The position numbers were made by a program, and so were the translations under genes. From a bacterium (lineage in GTDB: Bacteria; Chloroflexota; Dormibacteria; Aeolococcales; Bog-877), in the NCBI GenBank assembly GCA_021809895.1, contig JAJZJU010000007.1, forward strand, positions 1 through 45,220: a DNA stretch of 45,220 nucleotides, given 5' to 3'. Positions within the stretch are counted from its first letter, which is position 1. The number at the start of each line of letters is the position of its first letter. This document shows positions 1 through 8,684 of this stretch, in pieces. The notes under the pieces were generated by a model. That model saw nothing but the letters and a program-made list of their open reading frames with translations. It did no database searches and was not told the origin of the DNA.

Positions 1-274
1 ATAGGTTGACCGTGAACAGCAGCAGGCCGAAAGCGGCGTGGACCTCCAGCACCAGCAGGGGAACCGAGATCCACCATTCACCCAGGTTGAGGGTGTACAG
101 GGTGCGCCAGGCCAGGTATGCGACCGTGACCAGCAGCGCCGCCACCGCCACCGTCTGGGTCAGCCGTCGGCTTGCCGTGGTCTCGGGCTCGGGCAGGGCG
201 GTTCGAGGGAAGGGGCGGTTACCGAGCGGCTGGTCCTTGGCGGGATGACGGGTGGGCAGGGTGGTGGTCGACAT
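1..274 (-). CDS. N-terminal part of a membrane glycosyltransferase-like protein (partial)
   Basis: The reading frame starts at ATG 274 and runs off the window at base 1, so only about 91 residues are visible. AAGGA lies just upstream of the start. A basic, proline-rich cytoplasmic stretch of about 45 residues is followed by a hydrophobic segment (TVAVAALLVTVAYLAW) and then LGEWWISVPLLVLEVHAAFG and a second membrane segment. That arrangement resembles the N-terminus of BcsA-like cellulose synthase or other processive family-2 glycosyltransferases, where two helices precede the catalytic domain. The catalytic domain is outside the window, so the function is inferred only from this N-terminus. 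It could be another polytopic membrane protein. It is divergent from the FMN enzyme next to it, with about 230 bases between the starts. Confidence 0.5.
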   Translation of the reverse strand, partial: MSTTTLPTRHPAKDQPLGNRPFPRTALPEPETTASRRLTQTVAVAALLVTVAYLAWRTLYTLNLGEWWISVPLLVLEVHAAFGLLLFTVNL

Positions 275-503
275 GCTTCCTTTGAAATTGGCACTGAGCG
301 CCGGCTGCAGGACCGCCCTGCCCGACCCGCTGTCGAAGTGCAACAACCTTCGCCGATACCCAACGGTTCGGATCGTGACGAAACGGTCGCAACACCTGTC
401 GACGGTGTCTCACCCAAGACGCGGGGCCAGGGTGGCCCCACCGACCTGTGGGCACCGCCCGTTAAATTTCAGAGATTCGTTGGAAACTTGTGGAGGGCCC
501 GCC

Positions 504-1688
504 ATGGCGGCCAGTCCCCGGTTCGCCGACTTCCAGGCGCAGATCTATGAGGCGGGGGCCCAGGGCAGCCCGCCGAGCCTGCCCATGACCCCGGAGGGGA
601 TGGAGGAGCTGGCACGGTCACGGATGTCAGAGCGGGCTTATTCATATGTAGCTGGGGCGGCCGGTAGAGAGGGCACCGCCAGATCCAACCTGGCGGCGTT
701 CGACCGCTGGCAGATAGTGCCACGCCATCTCCGCTCAGCCCCCCAGCGCGACCTGACAACGCAGTTGTTCGGACTGCGGTTGCCTACCCCGATCCTGCTC
801 GCGCCGGTGGGGGCGCTGAGCACGGTCCACCCTCGAGCGGAGTTGGTGGCTGCCGAGGTGGCCGCCGCCATGGGCATCCCCATCATCCTCTCCACCCTCT
901 CCGGCAGCTCCCTTGAGGAGGTGTCTGCGGTTTGGGAACAGGCTGGGGCCGGAGTCGGCTGGTTCCAGCTTTACTGGCCCACCGATAGGGAGGTGGCTCG
1001 CAGCCTGGTCAAACGCGCCGAGAGCGCCGGGTACCGGGCCCTGGTGCTGACGGTGGACACCTGGACGCTGGCCTGGCGGCCGAGGGACCTGGCCCTGGGT
1101 TACCTGCCATTCCTGACCGGCCAGGGGCTGGCCAACTACCTGAGCGATCCATGCTTCCGATCCCGCCTTGAGGTGCCGCCTGAACAAGATCCCAAGGCGG
1201 CGATCTCGCTCTGGGCGCGGATCTTCAACAACCCAGGGCTCAGCTGGGACGACCTCAAGTGGCTCCGGGAGCAGACCAAGCTGCCGATCCTGCTGAAGGG
1301 AATCTGCCATCCCGATGATGCCCGCCAGGCCTTCGCCTGCGGGGCTGACGGGGTGATCGTCTCCAATCACGGCGGGCGGCAGATAGACGGTGCCAGGCCC
1401 GCGCTGGATTGCCTGCCGGAGGTGGTGGACGCAGTTCCGGGCCAGGTGGTGCTGTTCGACTCCGGGATCCGCGGCGGCTCTGACGTACTCAAGGCGCTGG
1501 CTCTGGGCGCCACGGCGGTACTGCTGGGGAGGCCGTTCGTGTTCGGGCTGGCGGCAGCAGGCGGCGACGGCCTGCGTCACGTGCTGCTTTGCCTGCTGGC
1601 CGACCTTGACCTGACCCTGGGCCTCAGTGGCCATGCCTCCGTCTCCGACCTGGGCCGTGACTGCCTGGTCAGAGCAGCCGGGACCTGA
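504..1688 (+). CDS. FMN-dependent alpha-hydroxy-acid oxidase, lactate 2-monooxygenase-like
   Basis: A 394-residue TIM-barrel flavoenzyme of the L-lactate dehydrogenase/glycolate oxidase family, which oxidises 2-hydroxy acids with FMN. I chose ATG 504 because GGAGG (492-496) sits 7 bases upstream and the protein then has normal family length; the open frame continues further upstream without family features. Visible motifs are LLAPVGALSTVHPRAE, WFQLYWPTDREV, the FMN-side lysine in ILLKGICHPDD, the catalytic histidine in SNHGGRQ, and the phosphate-binding stretch DSGIRGG plus GATAVLLGRPFVFG. The stretches DTWTLAWRPRDL and LANYLSDPCFRSRL recall mycobacterial lactate 2-monooxygenase more than glycolate oxidase. 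The true substrate cannot be read from sequence. It is followed by an alpha/beta hydrolase after 132 bases on the same strand. Confidence 0.88.
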   Translation: MAASPRFADFQAQIYEAGAQGSPPSLPMTPEGMEELARSRMSERAYSYVAGAAGREGTARSNLAAFDRWQIVPRHLRSAPQRDLTTQLFGLRLPTPILLAPVGALSTVHPRAELVAAEVAAAMGIPIILSTLSGSSLEEVSAVWEQAGAGVGWFQLYWPTDREVARSLVKRAESAGYRALVLTVDTWTLAWRPRDLALGYLPFLTGQGLANYLSDPCFRSRLEVPPEQDPKAAISLWARIFNNPGLSWDDLKWLREQTKLPILLKGICHPDDARQAFACGADGVIVSNHGGRQIDGARPALDCLPEVVDAVPGQVVLFDSGIRGGSDVLKALALGATAVLLGRPFVFGLAAAGGDGLRHVLLCLLADLDLTLGLSGHASVSDLGRDCLVRAAGT

Positions 1689-1820
1689 GCTGGGCGGGCT
1701 GGGGAAGAGCCGGGTGCACCGAGGCTACTTCCCTGCCACTGTCCCAGCTGGCCGGTTCGCCAGGGTGGATGCCCCCAGGGCGGCTTGTTGGGCCGACCCA
1801 CCCAGCCATAGAGTGGGCCG

Positions 1821-2645
1821 GTGCGCAGCGGGACTCCAAAGCAACTTCGGTTCCCGGTCGAAGAATCCGAGATAAGGGGCACCGTCTGGCCGGGGGGCCC
1901 TGAGACGGTCGTGCTCCTCCATCCCGGCGTCGGCGATCGTCGCTGCTGGGAGGAGATGGTCCCCTGGCTGCCTGACGAACTCACCGTCATCGCTTTCGAT
2001 CTGCGCGGATACGGCGAATCCCCTTCCTCCTCGGTGCCGTTCACCCACCTCGGTGACCTCATGCTCCTGATCGACCTGGTGGCGAACGCGAGGTCCGTGT
2101 GGTTGATAGGGAGCTCGTTGGGCGGGGGGATCGCGCTGGATGCTGCAGCCGAACACCCCGACCGGGTGAGTGGACTCGTCCTCCTGGCTCCCGCCATCAG
2201 CGGCGCGCCCGAGCCCAGCTTGGACCCAGACACCCAGACGCTCGTCGATGAGCTGGAGGCAGCGGTTGCCAACGGGACAATGGAGAACGCTGAGGCCGAG
2301 GCGCGGATCTGGCTCGACGGCACAGGACCGCCCGGTCGGGTTGGCGGACCCGCTCGACAGCTGATGCTGGCCATGAACCGCGGCATCGCCGAGCAGGGTG
2401 AGCCCGAGAGACAGGGTGAATCAGGCCTCGCAACCTGGGGCCGATTGGAATCCATCGACACACCCACCAGCTGCGCCTGCGGCGACCTGGATCTGCCCTT
2501 TCTGGTCGAGCGCACCGAGGAGGTCAGCCGGCGCCTCCCCAGGGGCCGATATCAGACTATCCCGGGCACCGCTCATCTGCCCTATCTGGAGCAGCCTGCC
2601 CAGGTCGCCCGCCTGATCGCGGACGCTGTCGTCACGCGAAAGTAA
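1821..2645 (+). CDS. Alpha/beta hydrolase
   Basis: A 274-residue cytoplasmic alpha/beta-hydrolase-fold protein with no signal peptide. The usual elements are in order: the oxyanion region VVLLHPGVGDRRCW, the strand and turn FDLRGYGES, the nucleophile elbow G-S-S-L-G with Ser99, an acid in GDLDLPF (probably Asp224) and the final histidine in GTAHLPYLEQP (His252). The triad is therefore complete. The start is a GTG at 1821 without a clear ribosome-binding site, so a slightly different start is possible. The substrate is unknown; the family includes esterases, lactonases and C-C hydrolases. It may be co-transcribed with the FMN oxidase 132 bases upstream. Confidence 0.85.
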   Translation: MRSGTPKQLRFPVEESEIRGTVWPGGPETVVLLHPGVGDRRCWEEMVPWLPDELTVIAFDLRGYGESPSSSVPFTHLGDLMLLIDLVANARSVWLIGSSLGGGIALDAAAEHPDRVSGLVLLAPAISGAPEPSLDPDTQTLVDELEAAVANGTMENAEAEARIWLDGTGPPGRVGGPARQLMLAMNRGIAEQGEPERQGESGLATWGRLESIDTPTSCACGDLDLPFLVERTEEVSRRLPRGRYQTIPGTAHLPYLEQPAQVARLIADAVVTRK

Positions 2646-2666
2646 GCGGGAGCCGGGACCTGGGCC

Positions 2667-3677
2667 TCAGCTGGGGGCGGGGCTGGAACCGTAGCGGTAG
2701 CCGGCGTCGGGATAGCGGGTGCCCGAGACGCTGCCCGGCGGGATCAGGCTGGACAGCCGATCCCGGTCCTCTGGGCTCAGGGGCACCTCAAGGGCACCCA
2801 GGTTCTCCATGAGGTTGGTGCGGCGCTTGGTGCCGGGAATGGGGACCACGTCGTCGCCCTGGGCCAGCAGCCAGGCCAGCGCGAGCTGGGCCGGGGTGAC
2901 TCCCTTCTCCTCCGCCAGCTGCCGCACCAAGCCCACCAGGTCCAGATTGCGCTCAAAGTTCTCGCCCTGGAAGCGCGGGTTGTGGCGCCGGAAGTCATCC
3001 TCGCCAAAGTCCTCGGTGGAGGTTATCTTGCCGCTCAGAAAGCCTCTCCCCAGCGGGCTGTAGGGCACTATCCCGATGCCGAGCCGCCTGGCCACCGGCA
3101 GCACCTCCTCTTCGAGGTCGCGCGTCCAAAGCGACCACTCGCTCTGCAGGGCCGTGATGGGATGGGTGCGGGCGGCCCTCTCCAGCGAGTCGGCGCTGGC
3201 CTCAGAGAGCCCCAGGTACCTGACCTTGCCCTGCTGCACCAGCTCACCCATCGCCCCTACCGTCTCCTCGATGGGAACCTCGGGGTCGACCCGGTGCTGG
3301 TAATAGAGGTCGATGTGGTCGGTACCCAGCCGCTGGAGCGACTCCTCACAGCACCTGCGCACGTAGTCGGGACGGCCGCAGATGCCGTTGGCAGCAGCGG
3401 AATCGTGGACTATCCCAAACTTGGTGGCCACTGTCACCCGCTCGCGACGGCCCTTCAAGAAACGCCCGATCAGGCTCTCGTTGTGGCCATCGCCGTAGGC
3501 GTTGGCGGTATCGAAGAAGTTGACCCCGATCTCCAGGGCCCTCTCCAATGTCGCCAGCGACTCCACCTCATCAGCCGGCCCGTAGGACTGGGACATGCTC
3601 ATGCAGCCCAGCCCCAGCGCGGACACCGACAACCCCTGGCTGCCCAGATGGCGGTGCAGGAGATGGGGCTGAGCCAT
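2667..3677 (-). CDS. Aldo/keto reductase
   Basis: A 336-residue NAD(P)H-dependent aldo/keto reductase, a single TIM barrel of typical length. The catalytic tetrad is visible: Asp56 and Tyr61 in [11 protein letters not shown], Lys86 in VATKFGI and His128 in LYYQHRVD. The C-terminal cofactor-binding strand appears as [18 protein letters not shown]. The sequence pattern ([13 protein letters not shown] near the N-terminus) matches the YajO/Tas-like group that reduces varied aldehydes and ketones; the natural substrate is not known. It converges with the hydrolase gene, the two stop codons being about 20 bases apart. ATG 3677 is the start; AAATC in front of it is not a strong ribosome-binding site. 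Confidence 0.92.
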   Translation of the reverse strand: MAQPHLLHRHLGSQGLSVSALGLGCMSMSQSYGPADEVESLATLERALEIGVNFFDTANAYGDGHNESLIGRFLKGRRERVTVATKFGIVHDSAAANGICGRPDYVRRCCEESLQRLGTDHIDLYYQHRVDPEVPIEETVGAMGELVQQGKVRYLGLSEASADSLERAARTHPITALQSEWSLWTRDLEEEVLPVARRLGIGIVPYSPLGRGFLSGKITSTEDFGEDDFRRHNPRFQGENFERNLDLVGLVRQLAEEKGVTPAQLALAWLLAQGDDVVPIPGTKRRTNLMENLGALEVPLSPEDRDRLSSLIPPGSVSGTRYPDAGYRYGSSPAPS

Positions 3678-3818
3678 GCCTGAAATCTACCGTAGCCCAG
3701 ATGGGTGCCGACGGGATGATCTGGGTGCCGGACTCTGCCCGGTACCCGCCCCCAGCCCCGGTGACCTGCCTGAGTGCGGCGGTCAGGATCTACCAGCTCT
3801 CCAGCGCAGCGGGCACGG

Positions 3819-4691
3819 TCAGCGCAGCAACCGCGACATCCGTCGGTCGGCCAGGGCCCGGCCCCCGGTCTGACATCTGGGACAGTAGAACAAGCTGCGC
3901 GTCACGTAGCTCACCTCCCGGATCACCTCGTTGCAGTCGGGGCACGGCTGACCGGCTCTGCCATGTACCCGGAAGGCGTCGCGCCGATGTCGGGTGGGCA
4001 GCCCGCCCGTGGACTCGACCGCCGCCGTGGTGGCCGACCGCAGCACCTCGACGATGGCTCTGTGGAGCTCCGTACGCTCACCGGGCTCGAGGCTGCCAGT
4101 TGGTTGGAACGGGGACAGCCGGGCCCGGTGCAGGATCTCGTCGGAATAGGCGTTGCCGATTCCGCCTATCCGCGTCTGGTCGGTGAGAGCGGACTTCAGA
4201 GTCGCGTTGGGGCCCCCCAAAGTTCTCTCCAGCTGAGCCACGGTGAACTCTGAACCTAGGGGATCGGGCCCCAGTGCCGCCACTCCAGGAACCAAAGCTG
4301 GATCCCGCACCACCCACAGTCCCAGCCGCTTCTCGGTGCCGGCCTCGATGACCTCCAGCTCGCACCCGGGCGTCTCCGCGCTGACCTCGGAGAGCCGCAG
4401 CCGCAGCGCGATCTCCGTGCGGCGTCCGGCCCCCACCACCGGCGCAGCTCGCAACCTGATCCAGCCAGCGTGCGCAAAGCTGATCACAAGCCAGAGGTTG
4501 CCGAAGTCGATGCCGAGCTGCTTTCCGAACCGGCGGCAACCTCCACTGGTGCGCCCCTCGAGATCCTCCAGCGGTGGGTCGAAGGTCTTCAGAGCCGCGA
4601 TCGAGATGAGCTGGCAGCGCGTGACCAGCCGCCCGGTGCAGCTGCGGTTGACCGCCTGCGCCATGGCTTCGACTTCAGGCAACTCCGGCAC
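3819..4691 (-). CDS. Fpg/Nei-family DNA glycosylase (GTG start)
   Basis: A base-excision-repair glycosylase/AP lyase of the formamidopyrimidine/endonuclease VIII family, 290 residues. The GTG at 4691-4689 must be the start, because after removal of the initiator it places the catalytic proline at the N-terminus (sequence PELPEVEAM) with Glu3 behind it. Starting at the upstream ATG (4715) would bury that proline. Lys57 is in place in RRFGKQLG, the helix-two-turn-helix region reads TRIGGIGNAYSDEILHRA, and a C-terminal zinc finger has Cys250, Cys253, Cys270 and Cys273 with the aligned arginine of the beta-hairpin at 265. Substrate choice (8-oxoguanine versus oxidised pyrimidines) cannot be decided by eye. 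It is divergent from the SIS-domain gene. Confidence 0.92.
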   Translation of the reverse strand: MPELPEVEAMAQAVNRSCTGRLVTRCQLISIAALKTFDPPLEDLEGRTSGGCRRFGKQLGIDFGNLWLVISFAHAGWIRLRAAPVVGAGRRTEIALRLRLSEVSAETPGCELEVIEAGTEKRLGLWVVRDPALVPGVAALGPDPLGSEFTVAQLERTLGGPNATLKSALTDQTRIGGIGNAYSDEILHRARLSPFQPTGSLEPGERTELHRAIVEVLRSATTAAVESTGGLPTRHRRDAFRVHGRAGQPCPDCNEVIREVSYVTRSLFYCPRCQTGGRALADRRMSRLLR

Positions 4692-4789
4692 CCGGTAATT
4701 GAAGCCGATTCTCAACCTTCGGCGCCGCCTCCGATGGGCCGAGGACCGCCCCCGGTCGAGGTGGGGATTTGCCTCCCCGGTCAGGGACC

Positions 4790-4811
4790 TATACTGACGC
4801 CCGTTCGGGCG
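4790..4811 (+). promoter_or_regulatory. Predicted -10 box and overlapping palindrome before the SIS-domain gene
   Basis: TATACT at 4790-4795 matches the sigma-70 -10 consensus at five of six positions, with a weak TTTGCC 16 bases upstream. The palindrome CGCCCG-TT-CGGGCG at 4798-4811 covers the expected transcription start, which would suit a repressor operator or a 5'-end hairpin. Both are predictions from sequence alone. Confidence 0.4.
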
Positions 4812-4851
4812 CCCCGCACCAGCTCGCTGTTTGCGCAGAGATTGGGAGTTG

Positions 4852-5859
4852 ATGGCAACGGCCCACTTCGCCTTCGATGATCAGATCGAGTCCCAGGCTG
4901 ACGCCGTTGGGGCAGCCCTTTCCGCCAGCGCCGTCCCGCGCCTCGATCCGACACGGCCGTTGCTCTTTTCGGGGGTGGGCACCTCTCTGCATGCCTGCCG
5001 GGTCGCCGCCTGCTGGGTGTCTGAGCTGTCGCAGGGCGGACTGCGCCCAGCGGCGGTGGAGTCGCACGAACTGGCCCTGCACGGACGCTTCCACGCCGGC
5101 GATCAGGTGGTGGTGGTCTCCCACCGCGGCACCAAGCGCTTTCCCAACCAGGTGCTGGCCAGAGCCTCCTCCGCGGGAGCGACAACGATCATGGTGACCG
5201 GCCTCGGCGCCCCGGAGCCGGCCGCCGACTTCGTGCTCAGGACATGCCCTGATGAGCGCGCCAGCACCCACACTGTCTCCTACCTTTCTGCTCTCGCCGT
5301 TCTCGGTCGGCTGGTAGCGACAGCCCTGGACGCGGAGGAGTTCGCAGACCAGTTGAGCCTGGTGCCACAGGCGATCGCCCAGACCTTGGCAGAGCCAGCC
5401 CCCACCGCGATTCCCGCCCGGCTCATCAACCGAGAGCCAATAGTGGTCACCGGGTACGGCATCGACGAGATCACCGCCGATGAGGCGGCCCTCAAGATCA
5501 AGGAGGGCGCCTACCTCTTTGCGGAGGGGATGTCCCAGGAACTGGCTCTGCATGGGACCCCAGCCGTCTTCGAATCGCGCATGGCGGCGATCATGATCCA
5601 GCCCGGTCGCGATGACGGCGGCCGCCAGCGGGAGCTGCGGTCCCTGCTGGAGGAGCTCGGCGTCCTGGTGCTCACCTGCGGGCCGGATCAGGCGGACCTC
5701 GCCTTCGCCAGGACCGACTATCTGCTGCGCCCTTTTGTGTCGGTCATCCCGTTTCAGAGACTTGTCGCCGAACTCGCCCGGCGCCGAGGCTCCAACCCTG
5801 ATCTCACCCGCGGCGATGTAGAGCCGTGGGCGTCCGCCATCCCGAGGGTCGGCCTCTGA
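4852..5859 (+). CDS. Double-SIS-domain protein (sugar isomerase/deaminase-like)
   Basis: A 335-residue cytoplasmic protein made of two SIS (sugar isomerase) domains. The first contains LLFSGVGTSLHACRVAA and VVVSHRGTK, the second VVTGYGIDEITADEAALKIKEG followed by GMSQELALHGTP. This is the layout of the isomerase half of GlmS and of AgaS/FrlB-like enzymes, without the glutaminase domain. Such proteins bind phosphosugars and isomerise or deaminate them. ATG 4852 is preferred over the in-frame TTG at 4831 because GGGAG lies just before it, although the spacing is short. It is divergently transcribed from the DNA glycosylase. It could be related to the sugar-transport operon a few kilobases away, but no direct link is visible. 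Confidence 0.8.
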   Translation: MATAHFAFDDQIESQADAVGAALSASAVPRLDPTRPLLFSGVGTSLHACRVAACWVSELSQGGLRPAAVESHELALHGRFHAGDQVVVVSHRGTKRFPNQVLARASSAGATTIMVTGLGAPEPAADFVLRTCPDERASTHTVSYLSALAVLGRLVATALDAEEFADQLSLVPQAIAQTLAEPAPTAIPARLINREPIVVTGYGIDEITADEAALKIKEGAYLFAEGMSQELALHGTPAVFESRMAAIMIQPGRDDGGRQRELRSLLEELGVLVLTCGPDQADLAFARTDYLLRPFVSVIPFQRLVAELARRRGSNPDLTRGDVEPWASAIPRVGL

Positions 5860-5982
5860 GCCAACGGCCAGGGAGCGGGCAGCAGCTGCCGCTGCCGCCA
5901 GCACCTGGGTGGCGGGACCTCCGACAGCGCCGTGGCCAGCAGAGGCGGCGAAGCCTCGTCATCCATCGGCTATCCCTAACGA

Positions 5983-6960
5983 TCAGCCCAGCAGGCGCTG
6001 GATGTGATACCGGCGCTTGGCATAGAGATAGGCGCCCAGACCGGCCACGGTCGCCACCCCCTGGCCTCCGGCTCGCTGCATGAGCGCAACCGCGGTCGCC
6101 GTGGCTGGCGAGAGCCCGGCGACGATCAGGACGCCTGCCAAGGTCGCCTCGGAGGCCCCCAGCCCCCCTGGGATGAGGCTGATGGCGCCACTGATGCTGC
6201 CCACCGCGTACACCGACGCCGCCTCTGGCCAGGTCAGGGATCCGGGAGCCAGTGCCTGGGCCACGAGCCAGAAAACGGTGGTCATGGCCGCCACCTGGGC
6301 CAGCCCGATCAGGGACCAGCTGAGGGTGTCCGGCCGCTGCAGCAATTGGACTGTCTCCGCGTGCAGCTCATCAAGTGGGTCCAGCAGTCGGCGAACCCCC
6401 AGGATGCGTCCCCCAATGGTGTGCAGGGCGTGGAACAGGGGCGGCACCGTCAGCACCGAGATCGCTGCCGCAGCCACTACCGCGGCGGCAATCGGCACGG
6501 CCGGGCTGATATGAAACTCGAAGAGACCCGGCACGGCCACCACCACCAGCAGCAGGCCATAGATCAGTTCCTGGACGGTCACCGTCGCCAGCACATCGCT
6601 GAAGGAGGCATCCGACTCCCTGGCTGCCAGCACCACCCGGGTCAGCTCCCCCAGCGGCAGCATGGTGGTCACCTGCCCAGCCAGATTGAGCGCCACGGTC
6701 TCGCCCATGGGCAGGTGTGCCCCGACGTCTCGGAGCAGAAAGTGCCAGCGCACCCCCTGCATCACGTAGTACGCCAGAGAGCACGCCACGATGGCTGGGA
6801 TCAAGATCAGGTCGAAGTGAGTCAGCGCCTGCCCCAACTTGCCGGGGTTGATCACCACGACCAGGGCGGCCAGGCCCGCCAGCCCTACTCCAGCCGACAG
6901 CCATGCGACCAGGCTGCGGTGGCGTCTGCCCCCGCCCTCCGCGGTCAGCTCAGTGGCCAT
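5983..6960 (-). CDS. Flippase-like / LPG-synthase-type integral membrane protein (UPF0104-like)
   Basis: A 325-residue polytopic membrane protein with about eight hydrophobic segments. The sequence fits the lysylphosphatidylglycerol-synthase transmembrane (YbhN/UPF0104, flippase-like) family: an N-terminal helix LVAWLSAGVGLAGLAALVVV, then YYVMQGVRWHFLLRDVG, then LPLGELTRVVLA, and near the C-terminus GSISGAISLIPGGLGASEATL followed by ALMQRAGGQGVATVAGLGAY, which are the family's most conserved stretches. There is no soluble aminoacyl-transfer domain, so it is not a complete MprF. Members are thought to move lipids or lipid-linked sugars across the membrane; the substrate here is unknown. It converges with the SIS-domain gene. 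Confidence 0.8.
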   Translation of the reverse strand: MATELTAEGGGRRHRSLVAWLSAGVGLAGLAALVVVINPGKLGQALTHFDLILIPAIVACSLAYYVMQGVRWHFLLRDVGAHLPMGETVALNLAGQVTTMLPLGELTRVVLAARESDASFSDVLATVTVQELIYGLLLVVVAVPGLFEFHISPAVPIAAAVVAAAAISVLTVPPLFHALHTIGGRILGVRRLLDPLDELHAETVQLLQRPDTLSWSLIGLAQVAAMTTVFWLVAQALAPGSLTWPEAASVYAVGSISGAISLIPGGLGASEATLAGVLIVAGLSPATATAVALMQRAGGQGVATVAGLGAYLYAKRRYHIQRLLG

Positions 6961-7060
6961 CTCCCCTCGACACTAGCGCGTTGTGCCATTCCAACGGCCG
7001 CAGGCGAGCTGGAAGGGTCGCACCTCTGCCATCAAATCGCTGGTGATCAGAGCTTGCATC

Positions 7061-8422
7061 TCAACCGACCACTGCCCCGCCGGGGCTGAACTCAAACTTG
7101 CGCTGACTCCACAGGATCGCTCCGAACCCGACGACTGGCAGCAGCAGCACCATGGCCATGCCCCGGTACCCGGTCGCTGGAATGAGCACCCCCAGCAGCG
7201 CGGGGACCACGATTGAGGTCGAATTGCTCACCGCCAGCAGGGCCGCGTTAGCTCCCGCGAGGCCGCCGGGACCGGCGCTCTCCGCCACCTGGGCCAGCAC
7301 AATTGGAAAGGTCAAGCCGTGCGGCACGCCCAGAATCCCCATCGCCACCAGCAGCAGGCCGAACCCGTGGCCGGTGGCCAGCAGCAGAAGGCCGGCCAGG
7401 GTGAGAGCCCCCGACCACAGCAATACTGGGATCTTGCGCGAGATGGGAGCCCGCCAGGCGACCAGAGCCCGCGCTGCCAGCGAGGTGACGAAGAAACAGC
7501 TGAACCCCAGCTGCGCCTGCTCCGGAGTGACCCCGAAAGCCGACCTTGCCAGAACCGCGCCGAACACGGTGATGGCTGCGAAGGGAACCGAGTAAAGGAG
7601 CTGGGCGGTGACCGCCATCCGCCAACCGGGGTTCCCCAGGGGGCTGCGACGCAGGACCGAAATCGCCCTTTCCCGAGCGTACGCGACCGAGGTCCCTATA
7701 CCTCTTGAGCCGGCGGTCCCGTCTGCGACCACGGGGGCGTCAAGGTCCTGGCTGGCGCGCGGGCGGTGCCCGCTGCCGACGCGGCTGGACAAACCCAGGG
7801 CGGCTAGCCCCAGGCAGGGAAGGAGCAGAAAGGCCAGGAAGGGGCTGCGCAGGTCCTGACGGCTAATTCCCAAGATGCCCGACTCCAGGAGCGGGCCAAT
7901 CGCCAGGCTCCCGCTCAGGGTCAGCGTGAACAGAGCCAGCGCCCGCTCGCGGGCTGCTGGCTCTGCCTGGCCGATGGCGGTGGCCAGGGCCGGGAACACA
8001 ACGCCACCGCCCGCTCCCAACAGCACCGTCCCAAGACCCAGTGCCAGGAAACTGTGGGCGGTGGCGAGCAGCGCCAGTGCCGGCAGCATCAGTGCGATCC
8101 CACCGGCCGCGGCGATCCGGCTCCGCTCCACGGGCACCCGGCTGGCGATCCCCAGATTCACCGCCACGGTCACGGCGGCCGCCACCGCCGCCAGACCCCC
8201 GATGGCGGCAATTCCCAATCCCACGGCGTCGTGAGCCAGCAGGGAGAAGGTGGTCAAGGCCATGTTCTGGGTGGCCCGAAAGCAGGCGGCGGCGATCAGG
8301 AGGCCGATCAACCCGATCCACTGGAAGCGTGGTCGCGCCCCCCGCGTTCGTCCCGATTCCTCCACCGCAGGCAGGGAAGTCGGCCGCGCCGACGCTTGCG
8401 GATCCGGGGTGGGCCGTGCCAT
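7061..8422 (-). CDS. MFS transporter
   Basis: A 453-residue major-facilitator protein with about 12 predicted membrane segments in two halves separated by a hydrophilic loop around residues 205-250 (SSRVGSGHRPRASQDLDAPV and following). The N-terminal tail of about 30 residues is polar. The sequence includes FRATQNMALTTFSLLAHDAVGLG in the first half and GVPHGLTFPIVLAQVAESAG in the second, as in sugar- or drug-transporting MFS proteins. The substrate is not recognisable. It lies downstream of the ROK regulator on the same strand, after a 262-base gap that contains strong hairpins, so it may be transcribed separately. Confidence 0.82.
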   Translation of the reverse strand: MARPTPDPQASARPTSLPAVEESGRTRGARPRFQWIGLIGLLIAAACFRATQNMALTTFSLLAHDAVGLGIAAIGGLAAVAAAVTVAVNLGIASRVPVERSRIAAAGGIALMLPALALLATAHSFLALGLGTVLLGAGGGVVFPALATAIGQAEPAARERALALFTLTLSGSLAIGPLLESGILGISRQDLRSPFLAFLLLPCLGLAALGLSSRVGSGHRPRASQDLDAPVVADGTAGSRGIGTSVAYARERAISVLRRSPLGNPGWRMAVTAQLLYSVPFAAITVFGAVLARSAFGVTPEQAQLGFSCFFVTSLAARALVAWRAPISRKIPVLLWSGALTLAGLLLLATGHGFGLLLVAMGILGVPHGLTFPIVLAQVAESAGPGGLAGANAALLAVSNSTSIVVPALLGVLIPATGYRGMAMVLLLPVVGFGAILWSQRKFEFSPGGAVVG

Positions 8423-8590
8423 CAGCGATCTCCTCTACGGCGGCCTCCGAGATTCAGAGGCGGCAGGCAGCGCCCAGCAGCGAATGCGAGTGGGCGATGC
8501 CAGCTGTCGACCGCTCCGAGGGACGCGGCCACCAACGGTTCTCCGCGCTCAACTCTAAACACATCAGGGCAGCCGAGCCACCGGCGGGTG

Positions 8591-8620
8591 CCCTGGCGAA
8601 ACCAGGGCGCCTCGGGCGCC
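8591..8620 (-). terminator. Two adjacent hairpins between the ROK and MFS genes
   Basis: CCCTGG-cgaaa-CCAGGG (8591-8607) is followed at once by GGCGCC-tcg-GGCGCC (8606-8620), overlapping by two bases. Both can fold in either orientation. There is no T-tract, so a classical intrinsic terminator is not certain, but back-to-back GC-rich hairpins after the ROK stop codon would suit termination or attenuation. Confidence 0.4.
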
Positions 8621-8684
8621 GCATCCAGCCTGTGAAGCCCATGACGGTCAGTCACCAGGGGCTACCCATGGCCGAGGTCAGCCG

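Noticed and set aside
8422-8655. A short minus-strand frame between the ROK and MFS genes
   Set aside because: Overlaps the strong double hairpin and resembles no protein; more likely untranslated.
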